This document shows positions 33,750-43,927 of a DNA stretch of 64,000 bases, piece after piece. Location: NCBI GenBank assembly GCA_015501585.1, contig JADNRY010000136.1, forward strand, positions 1 through 64,000, read 5' to 3'. The position numbers were made by a program, and so were the translations under genes. Position 1 is the stretch's first letter, and each line of letters starts with the position of its first letter. The notes under the pieces were generated by a model. The model saw nothing but the letters and a program-made list of their open reading frames with translations. It was not told the origin of the DNA and made no database searches. This stretch comes from Rhodocollybia butyracea (taxonomy: Eukaryota; Basidiomycota; Agaricomycetes; Agaricales; Omphalotaceae).

Positions 33750-36402
33750 TAGGTGGAAAGGGTGGAAAGACCTATAGCTGAGTGATATTGGACTCCAGCT
33801 CAGAAGCTGAAAAGTTTTCTTGTAAACAAACTCCTTGGATACTGAGGTGGCATGCGTGCTTTTGCGAGAAGACTTGGGTGATAGTGCAAAGGAATCAGAT
33901 TAGATCCATGTACGTGGATGATCATTGACCATCCAGGAGAAAACCGTATCAGGCGAAAATCAGGTAAGATCATGGTCCGTGGAGGAAGATAGAGATCTGG
34001 AACTTGAAAGTATAAAGCGTCGAATGGAATGGCTCGGTGTGTGATGTACGGAAGATGGTAAATACCATGAGTTCACAAGTGGTAATTATTCTAACTCACT
34101 GTACTGCGAAAAGCTGTTCTTTCGGGTCCGGATTGAAGAAGTGTAGGAAACGAAAGAACAGGTTCATACTAACTTCGCGTTTGGTGGTTTGAAGAGAACA
34201 GACTTGACTAGACTTGACCTAACCTAACCTAGCCGACAATTCAAGCTGCTGAACGCGATTATCGCGTACCATGCCCGAAAACGTACTTTCGGTTGCCACC
34301 AGAGTCGGGCCGGCGGAAAAAGGCCCGCGCCTGATATTAGAACGCCAATTGGCACACCTTCTCTGGTTCATGATCTACCATCTGATTGCAGGACAGTAGA
34401 CGTTGGTGTTTTTTGGTGCGACGAATAGCACAGCCGAAAACCCATGCGAACATATGACCAATGAAGCTCAGAAAACCGACCAAATTACATTTCACTTTAT
34501 ACCCGGCTGTTCTACGTTGTCAACGATGCACGAGCAACTGCGGCGAGCGAGCTAGGAAGCGGGAAAGTGGATAAATGGGTGCCCATATTGTGTGTATATG
34601 TCCTCGAAGAAGTGACTGACTGATAAGTTTATAGTTTAACCTCGGATTCAAGGAATCGCATGAACCGTACAGGACAATCTCACCTCATTGTGTATTAACT
34701 CCTCGAGAGATACAAGTCCTTTTGTCTGTCCCGGAAAGCATACCCAAGTTCTGGTCTAAGAACATAGCCCGACTCTTCTAGAGCTCCTCTCGAATTAAAG
34801 TACAAACGCGTGCTACTTGAACAATGGGTTTTAGACCTAACTCTGGAAGATTTTTCACGAGTTCATCCGATTTCATTCTGACAGCTCCAGCAGCAGCGTC
34901 TCGCTCTACATTGACCTCTATGAACACACTCGCATTCGCGTATGCCTCTGATACCGATTAATCCCAACAATCCTCTTCCTCGCCCTATCCTTCCTATCAC
35001 ACGCGCCACAACCGCCCCACGCCTATACAAATACCTTTTGCAATGCTCATACCCACCCGCCGCTCTTCCTCTTCCCCACCCGCACACGCTCCCACTCCCG
35101 ACGCTCTCTCCAAAATCGGCCACGAGGAGAAATTGTTGTTGATGCAGACATCAATACACGGAAGCCGCTGGTGGGCGCTCGAGGATATTTGCTGCGCAGT
35201 TGAGAGAGCGTACGTGACGTTGATGATGTTCCAGGGGAAGAGACAGAAGAGAGGGAAAAGGGGGATAAGAGGGAAGATAGGAGAACGAGAGAGGCAACAG
35301 AAGCGAGAGAAGATACAAGAGGATCTGTGGCCCCGCCCCGTGTACGCAAACTCCACCTTTGCGGGAGCGCTCTAGGGCGTCACGGGAACACAAGTGCTTG
35401 ACGCTCCGGGATTGGAGTCGGAAGCAGTACCACCCCACCTTCTCCTCCATCTCCTTTTTCTCCAGCACCGCTTTCCCCAAGCCCAACTGCACCAGCGTTC
35501 GCAGTGGGGCGCCCTCGTGGGTTCTCTCCTGGTTCTTGCTCTTCGTTGGCTAGTGAGGAAGATCTGCCTCAAGAGCAGCACTAGCAGTGGCAAGACGAAA
35601 CGATGACTCCGCTCCTCGATATCCAACTAAACCCGCCATCCCGTCATCCTCACCAACGCACTCCTCGCGTATGCTCACCTCCCCATCGGAACTCGAGGTG
35701 CGGCTGAAGAACGTGAATGATGTGTTTTTGCCTAGTTTGGACGGGGAGGGCTTGAGGATGGGGCGGAAAGGACACGAGGCAGGGGGCAGGAGGGTTACTG
35801 GGATTGGGGTTATGACGGAGGGTGTTACTCGATTCGAGGGTCTATGCATATGTCTAGCTACCACTTTCCGCCACTACTCGCTAATGCGTTCGCTACTCGC
35901 TCCTCTCCCTCTTGTCCCCTTTCTCACATTCCCAAGATACCCTTAATGCTACGCCTAATTTTGTGAGAGCTAGCACTTCGGGTGCATATCTTATACGTGG
36001 GAGGTGCTATATATATACCCCGTAAACGAGTTAAACGAGCTGAATGAGCCGGTCACGGTTACGCGCGGGCATGACTCGGGCGTGTGCTGTTTGATTAGGA
36101 GTGAACGAAAGTGTGCGTTGGCGTATGCATGCAGAGGCGGGAAGCTTGGATGCTTTGGATGTTTTGGTTTTTTGAGTGTTCGAGGAAGGAATTCCATTAC
36201 TACCTCACCACTAACACTACTACTTACTACTACCTTGCTACGATACATTTCAGCCCTTGCCTCAGCCCAACAATTCAGGAAGTAACCGCACTGACAAAGG
36301 ATATTGAAAGAGGTGAAGAAGGGTGCTTGGTCGGATACGGCGGACCGCTTATGTTTCTCACGTGAGCAAGTTGAAAACGGATGGGCGCCTAATTGCTTTC
36401 AA
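33750..36402. other. Region with overlapping open frames but no supported gene
   Basis: About 34080-34330 resembles 49930-50140 (shared AAAAGCTGTTCTTTCG and a GCGG..GGAAAAAGGC..CGCGCCT block). From 34860 to 35950 the DNA is GC-richer and open in several frames on both strands. The most protein-like pieces are plus-strand: 35043-35375 (GHEEKLLLMQTSIHGSRWWA) and 35587-35864 (SELEVRLKNVNDVFLPSLDG). These could be exons of a real gene, but starts and splice joints could not be connected and no domain was recognised. Confidence 0.35.
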
Positions 36403-37543
36403 ATGTTAGCTCGCAAACTCATCTTCCAAACCTCGAAAATTCGGGCCAGTACCCTTGGCTTAGCGACAATCTTTTCGAATAATCGTTATACATCTACTCT
36501 TACAAAATTAGAAACCGCGTCATCCGAAAAACCAGTCTTGGATCCATACCTCAAAGTCCCCAAAGTATGTGCCGTATGCTCCAAGCAATAAGATAACTAA
36601 CTAAGAACCAAAATGCAGGTATATCGCAGGACATTTGCCAGATCACACGATATCTCAACACTTGACCCCGCAAGGCTTGTTCCATCAGACTTCATTGACT
36701 TCAAACAACAATTGCACTTCGCAGTGCGGTACTGCAACATGTCTGTCATGTATGCTACATATAAACGAATCGTAATAAAGGCAAAGAAAAATGTCTACCC
36801 CCTAACCTTTCCAGCTGGGAGTCATGGCTATATGTATCTACATCGTCCTCCCGCCGATGTCCATCCATGCGCTGCAACCTTACGGTTCAGAATCTGTGAT
36901 AAACTCTTGCCGCCTCAAAAAGGATTCTCCAGTGGCAAAGACTTGTTACTTCCCAAAGGTGCTCCTTGGGAAATGGATTTACTACATCTCCTCACATCTA
37001 CGTTTGTCACAAACTTTCGAGAAGCCCTACTCCTTGACAACTTGGTATCCGAGGAAGTTTTGTCCCAGCTCGATCTGGTGGCGGCTCGCCAGAGGGGCTC
37101 CAGGGTTCTATATCATCTTCTCTTTTCGTTCCAACAGCCATTCAGTGTCTCAATGGCTCAACGTTCCACCACATTGTCCGTTGTTGACCTAGAGACAAGT
37201 ACGATTTCACAAGCCCAAGTCGTTACTACAATAGCAAGTGAGTTATTTTTTTTCCTATATTGTTCTCGCTATATGTTTCTAACTTGGACTTTCAGAGCGC
37301 AAGGACAAGACTCTTTCATGCACTATGTGCTTGGAATACAATCCATCTGCTCGGCGACGCATGGTAATACGAGTTCTACAAATACCAAAAGAGTTCCGCG
37401 GCGAAACATTTGTCAACGAGGGTGATATCTTACCATTAACAATAGCGGGAAAAACAGGGTCTAGCTCAATGGCGGATATCCTACTTCGACAGTCACCTTC
37501 GGTGCCGTCTCACGCAGATCAGTCCCTACGTTCACTTGATTAG
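36403..37543 (+). CDS. Hypothetical protein, 342 aa, three exons, possibly mitochondrial
   Basis: Exons 36403-36564, 36619-37237 and 37296-37543 join in frame. The introns are 54 and 58 nt with GTATGT/GTGAGT donors. The N-terminus (MLARKLIFQTSKIRASTLGL) is basic, hydroxylated and free of acids over 30 residues, like a mitochondrial presequence. The middle contains GKDLLLPKGAPWEMDLLHLL and a helical stretch. The last exon, reached through the spliced junction RKDKTLSCTMCLEYNPSARR, ends in a Ser-rich tail. No catalytic motif was recognised. Both splice joints preserving frame and the well-formed start support a real gene; its role is unknown. Confidence 0.6.
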
Positions 37544-38307
37544 GAGTTTTGAAACTGTATCATTACAATCAGGAGATCCATAGAATACTTGGCATAGCTA
37601 TCCTGTAGAGGTCAGAGATGGATTTGAGGGATGATGGCGGCCAGCTGGTTTATCAAATAGCGGTATTAAAGGCAGAGTCTGTAGGTATATTGTGTTGACA
37701 TTGGCAAAGGAATTGCAATATCATTCACAGCATGCTTTTCGCCAGTGTTTTACCTGAGGACATTGTCTATCAGTCTTCTGACTATGGTCACGGTGCTCGC
37801 TGTCTCAGTCACAGTCCCTGTACCGGTACCGCTGTTCAGTGGTGAGCCAGATAAACCGGATAACCCAGATACGCCAAATAAGCTAGATAAAATACCTGGA
37901 ACACACGACGGCAAAGATCCACTGATCCTCCCCATAGATTGAGAAGGGCTCAATGATGTGCTGATAGCGAGGGTGTTTGATCTCAATGTTGTCTTAATCG
38001 GTGGAGTTGAGAGCTGGACAGCAATTGCCAATTCAACCTATATGCAGTTCACTGAAATTTATTTGGCCTGCAGAATTGCCCAGCCTACAGCATTGGCCAT
38101 ACAGTAAGTATGGCCAGCCCAGTGAGTGGGCCTTGGCCAGTGACCCCAGCCTGCACATTACCAATGTGTACCCCTGTCCTGCTACAACTTCATCAACAAC
38201 TTTACTGTGACTGTCTGGTTAATTAGCTACTAGCTTTAAAGATTTTGCCTCCTTGCTGAAGCTACATATTCATGCTTACTTCACACCCAGTGTCACCAAC
38301 TTCATTG
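37544..38307. other. Intergenic, weak frames only
   Basis: A minus-strand frame at 38031-37750 is Ser/Thr/Gly/Pro-rich and open but lacks any recognised motif, and the opposite frame is similarly low-complexity. No repeat was identified. Confidence 0.35.
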
Positions 38308-38654
38308 TATAAATAGTTAGGTAGTATTGGCCAGAGTCTCCATCTTGACCTCTTTGTCATCTTGGAACTCTTATGTTTGCCTCCAGATAGTCTCACCTAC
38401 CAATACTAACACTTTGTCATTTTGGAAACTCTTAGTGCATATCCTAAGTTCCGCCTTTGTGTCACTATGTCAACATCTGCAGATTAATTGACATGGCGAC
38501 ACAAAGGCGGAACTTAGGATGATCACTAAGAGTTCCAAGATGACCAAGTGTTAGTATCAGTAGGAGAGCAACTGTACATAGGCAAACCTAAGAGTTCCAA
38601 GAGGACAAAGAGGTCAAGATGGAGACTCTGGCCGATACTACCTAACTATTTATA
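38308..38654. repeat. Long foldback palindrome, arms about 165 bp
   Basis: The left arm starts TATAAATAGTTAGGTAGTAT (38308). The right arm ends with its imperfect inverse at 38654. The arms meet near 38479 with a loop of only about 12 bp around CATCTGCAGATT. Matching blocks include GACCTCTTTGTC/GACAAAGAGGTC and CCTAAGTTCCGCCTTTGTGT with its exact inverse. Outside, TGTCACCAACTTCATT (38291) also has an inverse near 38884-38899, so the original palindrome was longer and its right arm was split by about 230 bp. It could encode a hairpin RNA if transcribed. Confidence 0.8.
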
Positions 38655-39357
38655 CAGTTCCAGAGGACATGGGAATGGATCCATAAATAGAGTAACATGA
38701 GAGTTGGAGTCTGTAAATAGAGATGACATGGGAATCTGAATCTATAAATAAAATGTTTAATACAAAGAGATCAACTTGTGATATTATCTGGCTATATTAG
38801 TAAGGTGGAATGAGTAATAACTCCGCGCGAGTTCCGATGACATTGTTACTGAGTGATCATCATTGTCATCAAATGAAATGAAATGAAGTTGGTGACACCC
38901 AGGTGTTGGGGAATGTCATAGATCAGTAAGATCTGCTTATACTGGGTCTACAGAAAACACAAGTCCAGATAACTAAATAGTTGAGGTTGAGCGGAAAGCA
39001 GTTACGGAGACATTCAGTTATCTACTTATGTATAAGGTCAATGTGACCCAGAACTGATGTCAGTTCCCAGACTCCATTACGCCAGAACCGGCTATATACC
39101 TTCCGGCGACTGCCTCGGGAACTGCGTTTAACGCACTGGTTGCAAATTAACTGCCACGATCCTCGCCCCCTGATACTGGCTTGATGAATATCAGTAATAC
39201 AGTATCATGATCATAATTGACTTGCAACTTGCAGAGCACAACAAGTCCTGTCAAGGGGTGTTCATTGGTCATCTTGGTCATATAGGGTAGGGAGTGGAGG
39301 GCCGAAGGGCATGCCGCGTGAGATCCTACTAAGACTAAAGTCCTCAACATGATTTTC
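38655..39357. other. Intergenic DNA with LTR-like fragments
   Basis: Imperfect duplicates of CATGGGAAT..CTATAAATA occur at 38660-38760, and a TGTTGGGG block lies at 38903. This resembles decayed LTR material, but no border or pair can be defined. No genes were seen. Confidence 0.35.
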
Positions 39358-39649
39358 CAGTGTTGTGGTTAAGACCTAAGACTTAATTAAGATTAAGGCC
39401 TTAATTTACTTCTTAATTAAGACCTAACTTCGCTGGAATTTTTAGTTAAGGGTTAATTAGGTCTTAATAAGACATGTGTTCAAGTGGCTTGCACCCAAAC
39501 AAGTCTCGAGAATATTTAACCCCTCCCCCCCAACTCCACTTCCTTCGGGGAGCTCATGAGTATGCCAGCTACCCTGGTCATCTAACATCCTTTTCAGTTA
39601 ATCAACCACTCAACAACCACTGATACCAATTTGCAGAGCAGAAGAACCG

Positions 39650-40166
39650 TGTTGAAACTAGATTACCGCTTATGAGTCGTATCTAATCAGTAATGTGAGT
39701 CGACTAGACGCACTTGCTATACGATCGATGAACTGTCGATATATGCTATGTTGAAACTCACCCTCAAACACTAGACGCAGCCTCTACGCAGGTTCGTATA
39801 GATGTAGTCAATTATGCCATTCGCTGTTAGTCTTATGATACATAGCTTGTATGCTGCCTTGCAGTACCTATGAACATTACCTATAGAATTACCATACGGA
39901 CTCCATCTTCTAGGGTACATTATGCACATGTATATGCACTATGTTTAGCAGTACGACTCAAGTAGACTCATACATTGTTATAGGGTTTATTATATTCTGT
40001 AGTATAAATACTGTAGATATTTTCCTGTAACAATAACCAAGAATCCTACTATTCGTCTGGACACTTGTTCTGCTCTCAACAAGCACTCTTACAAACTCCT
40101 GTAACATCCTGACACTCTCAGGTGAGTATGCTGTTGACCTTGTGTTGACTGACCGCTGTTTCTACA
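39650..40166 (+). repeat. Copia 5' LTR, 517 bp
   Basis: TGTTGAAAC...TTTCTACA. Comparison with the 3' LTR shows four differences, all transitions. It contains AGTATAAATACTG (near 40008), a plausible TATA box for the genomic transcript. Confidence 0.95.
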
Positions 40167-40178
40167 GGTTATGGGCCC
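40167..40178 (+). other. Copia primer-binding site (half-tRNA initiator Met type)
   Basis: GGTTATGGGCCC directly follows the 5' LTR. It is the reverse complement of GGGCCCATAACC, the anticodon stem-loop sequence of eukaryotic initiator tRNA-Met. Copia-type elements are known to prime from a cleaved initiator tRNA at this internal site. The match is seen directly; tRNA cleavage is inference from the family. Confidence 0.75.
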
Positions 40179-40909
40179 CGGATCGCTTCAACACATGTTG
40201 TGCCCTCCATTGTGCTTACTGCACTTGGTTAGACAGTGTTCAATGAACGTCCAATGCTCATTCCTGGAGTGTACGAAGTTCGCGTGTTGTGCATAGCTGG
40301 TCATGGTACATGGTAACATTCATGGATCGCATTTCTCTCCATTCCTGCATTGTTCAAAAATATACATGACTTTGCACACTGACACACACATGTATTTACA
40401 TAGGCACCCAATGATCAAACGAACTGTTTAAGGGCTTTGCTGTGATGGCATTCCCTTTAGGGTTTTATTCCCTGCCAGGTAGACTTGGGGTCACCGCTAT
40501 AATAGCCATAAAAGCGTTCATGTGTATCCGCTGGCAAACTGCGAACGATCATTGGGTTCTTGGCCTTCGTAGAATAATTGTACATACACATTACCTACCT
40601 GCTGCTTGCCTTAAGTTCTTCACATGCTGAAGGGATACTGTTCGATTGTGCTGCAAAGCACATCTGAACGTTGACTGAACGCATATTCTTGGCATTCAGT
40701 TACCCTGTTTGTGTTCCGATCAACTTAAGTGACTGAGTCCGAATTGGAATGATCGGATCAGTGGATGGAAAATGGATGGATAATTATATGCGATCAACAC
40801 TGAAAACACTTGTCACGGGTTTCTGACTCTGTTGTTGTGATCTGAGTTCATAACTTGTGGAAGCACGTCACTGACTGTTGCTCTACTTTTTCTAGAACCT
40901 TATCAAAAC

Positions 40910-43900
40910 ATGTCTCTCTCAAACCTCTCTAGTGTTCCTCTCCTCAATGGGGCTAACTACCCCTCCTGGTCCAGTTCAATGACAGCGCTCCTTAGAGCTT
41001 CTTGTTGTTGGTCTGTTGTATGTGGACAAATCCCTCACCCCAAACCAACATACCGAAAACCTACCGCCGATGAAATCGCCGCAAGGACTTACAAGTCTGG
41101 TGAAGACGTTGAGACCACCACTGCTGAACGGCAGAAAGAGATTGATGACTGGGACAGTCTTGACGACCAAGCCATGGGCTTAATTGCCCTCCGACTTCCT
41201 GATGACATCAGGGCTACTGTCCTAAAGTCTGAATCTGCCGAAACTTGGGAAGAAATCAAAAAGATCTACGGCAAACCCGGCTCTGCCGGCACTTTTGGCA
41301 TCTTCAAAGAGGCCATTAACTTCCAAATCGACGGAAGAAACGACCCTACTCTTGCCCTAGCATCTTTAAACTCCACCTTCTCCCGCCTTGATGGCTCTGG
41401 TCTCATTCTTCCCGAACCGGTAAAAGCTATGATTCTCTTGGCCGCCTTACCTACTCAATGGGATAGTCTTGCGATGACAATCCTTTCTCGAGATGCTATT
41501 CTTCTTACTCCGTCCAACATCATGCCGATCATTCAGGACGAGTACCGCCGCCGCCAATCCAACGCTACCTCTCTCGCGGCCCGCATCTCCGGCGTCAAAC
41601 GTCAATCTGATTCCAAGTCTTCTTGGAATGATCAGAAGAAGAAGAAGGACACTAAGAAGGGAGCGCCTTACCCGGCAAGCAAACCTTCCAATGACTCGTC
41701 CTCTACTTCTGACAAAGACAAAAAGACACGCCGCGGAAAGAAAGGAGGAAAAGGCAAAGAAAAGGCTCATGAATCGGCTGAAGTGGAGACTTCCAATGTC
41801 TCTAATTTCGCCACCTGCCTTGCCTCGCGCATTAATGACAGCTTCCTCCATGAAGCCTCCCATGACTCCGTCCTTGACAGGATGAAGATCGAGGAAGTAG
41901 AGGTCGATCTCTCTGATCACCTTTGGCCTCAGACTAAACTCGAAATGGACATTGACGAGGAAATGTATGGCTCTGGAGACGAGCGCCTTATTTTCTGGCA
42001 AGCTTCCCTTAATAGTTTTAAGGAAAAATTCACTGACCAATTGCACTCATTACAACAGATGTTCAATAATATGGCTGGAATATCGAACGGTCCAAATGGA
42101 CCTTATGTATCACATTCTCCACGCTTCTTGAACTCTGTACCTCCTAGCGAGGGTAAATTAAATAAAATGGTTTCTAATGATGTGCATGGTGCGAATAAGA
42201 ACCTTAGTCAGATATTTAACACATGGCTGCTTGATTCCGGTGCATCTGGATATTTTACCCCTTATCGGCAAGACTTTGTGTCTTATAAAAAATTCACACA
42301 TCCGATACCTGTCCAGACTGCTGATGAACGTACGTCAACCTTTATTGAAGGTGCCGGAACAGTCTACATAAGGCATGACAACGGCGAAGGAAAAATCCTC
42401 ACAACTAAGTTACACCCAGTGTTTTACCAACCGCATTGCACACACCGACTTCTATCTGTTGGTTTATTAAATCGACAGGGTTGTTACACAACTATTAACG
42501 TTGAAAAATCAGTTATTCGTAAGACGGATGATGACTCGACAATCATGACCTTATATCCCAATAACGATAGGGATAATATTCACTGGCTAAAGGCCGATGT
42601 AGTGAAATCTGAGATAGGCATGATATCATCTCCTAATGATTTTAACACCTGGCATAACCGTTTTGCACATCCCGGTGATGTCGTATTACGCAATGCTCCT
42701 GGAAATGTCAACGGACTACCTAAGTTGTCGATACCAGATAAAGAATCTCCATGCAAAGGTTGCGCGCTTGGAAAGGCTGCCTCCAAAGCATATCCTAAGT
42801 CCGAGAAACAAGTATCCAACCCTATGGATTTAATTCACGCAGATTTGGTTGAAATTCCAACCGTCTCTTATCATAAATTTAAATTTGTGATCACTCTGCT
42901 GGATGACTGCTCTTCTCATGCTACTTCGATCATGCTGCGACAAAAATCAGAAGCGTTTCAAGCCTTCAAGGATTTCAAATCTTGGGCTGAAAAACAAACT
43001 GGATGCAAACTTGTGCGTTTCCGCATTGATCGAGGGGGAGAACTCATCTCAAAGGAATTTACTTCCTTTCTCAAGTCTGAGGGTATTGATATTCAAATGT
43101 CCGAACCTTATGTTCATCAACAGAATGGTAGAGCGGAACGTATCAACCGTACACTCATGGAAAAATCCGAAGCCATGCGACACCATGCATGCTGCCCAGA
43201 GTCCTGGTGGCAATTCTCATATTCCACAGGAGTACATGTGTATAACCGCACACCAATCCGTCGATTGAACTGGAAGACACCAATTGAAGGTTTTCTCAAA
43301 AAGAAACCTGATGTCTCGTACTTCAGAACCTTTGGCTGTGGCGCTTATGTCTTTATTCCTATTGACAAGCGAAAAAATAAACAATCCCCACACTCTGAAG
43401 CGATGACTTTCATTGGATATGACCAAGGAAGCAAAGGATATCTATTCATGCGTAGCGATAATTCCGTAGTGCATGCTGCACAAGCAACTTTCTATGAGAA
43501 ATGGTTTCCATGGTGCAAATCCGAATCTGATTCTGGAGTAAAACCCGCTATACCTGTTGCCCCCACGCCTGTGAAACCTTCGCAACCTTCAAATGGTAAA
43601 GGTGCAGACATTCCATTTGATCCGGAATTCCCGGAAGATCAACCACAACCGTTTACTGAACCGGAAAATGGACCGCACAGTCCACCAGCTGGCCCAGATC
43701 CAGATCTGCCTGGTGATGATGATGCTCCAAATCCCAATCCTCCGGTACCATCTCGATCACCCACCCCTCCACCTCAAGCAAGAGACCCTTCACCACCTGC
43801 TCCCGATCCTAATCCATTCAGCTACCGTCCCGAAGACGTTGAAGCATGGAAACGTGTGAACCCCACTAGAGAACGTCGTGCACCCTTGCGCCCTGGCATG

Positions 43901-43927
43901 ATACCCACGCCTGGCACTTGGAGCTGA
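40910..43927 (+). CDS. Copia Gag-protease-integrase polyprotein, ends at in-frame TGA
   Basis: 1005 residues. Gag part: LLNGANYPSWSSSMTALLRA and RLPDDIRATVLKSESAETWE, the usual UBN2/DUF4219-like region, with a Lys/Ser-rich linker instead of an obvious CCHC knuckle. Protease: LLDSGASGYFTPY (about residue 440). GAG-pre-integrase zinc module: WHNRFAHP..CKGCALGK. Integrase triad: HADLVE, RIDRGGEL and GRAERINRT. A Pro-rich tail follows. The frame stops at TGA 43925-43927 (PGTWS stop) and the same frame continues directly into the RT region, so this is one polyprotein split by a single stop. The ATG at 40910 sits 743 bp after the LTR, following a pyrimidine-rich TTTTTCTAG that could be a splice acceptor. 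Confidence 0.93.
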   Translation: MSLSNLSSVPLLNGANYPSWSSSMTALLRASCCWSVVCGQIPHPKPTYRKPTADEIAARTYKSGEDVETTTAERQKEIDDWDSLDDQAMGLIALRLPDDIRATVLKSESAETWEEIKKIYGKPGSAGTFGIFKEAINFQIDGRNDPTLALASLNSTFSRLDGSGLILPEPVKAMILLAALPTQWDSLAMTILSRDAILLTPSNIMPIIQDEYRRRQSNATSLAARISGVKRQSDSKSSWNDQKKKKDTKKGAPYPASKPSNDSSSTSDKDKKTRRGKKGGKGKEKAHESAEVETSNVSNFATCLASRINDSFLHEASHDSVLDRMKIEEVEVDLSDHLWPQTKLEMDIDEEMYGSGDERLIFWQASLNSFKEKFTDQLHSLQQMFNNMAGISNGPNGPYVSHSPRFLNSVPPSEGKLNKMVSNDVHGANKNLSQIFNTWLLDSGASGYFTPYRQDFVSYKKFTHPIPVQTADERTSTFIEGAGTVYIRHDNGEGKILTTKLHPVFYQPHCTHRLLSVGLLNRQGCYTTINVEKSVIRKTDDDSTIMTLYPNNDRDNIHWLKADVVKSEIGMISSPNDFNTWHNRFAHPGDVVLRNAPGNVNGLPKLSIPDKESPCKGCALGKAASKAYPKSEKQVSNPMDLIHADLVEIPTVSYHKFKFVITLLDDCSSHATSIMLRQKSEAFQAFKDFKSWAEKQTGCKLVRFRIDRGGELISKEFTSFLKSEGIDIQMSEPYVHQQNGRAERINRTLMEKSEAMRHHACCPESWWQFSYSTGVHVYNRTPIRRLNWKTPIEGFLKKKPDVSYFRTFGCGAYVFIPIDKRKNKQSPHSEAMTFIGYDQGSKGYLFMRSDNSVVHAAQATFYEKWFPWCKSESDSGVKPAIPVAPTPVKPSQPSNGKGADIPFDPEFPEDQPQPFTEPENGPHSPPAGPDPDLPGDDDAPNPNPPVPSRSPTPPPQARDPSPPAPDPNPFSYRPEDVEAWKRVNPTRERRAPLRPGMIPTPGTWS

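Noticed and set aside
34863..35950. Long overlapping frames on both strands as genes
   Set aside because: The openness follows base composition; no start-splice model connects them and no domain is visible.
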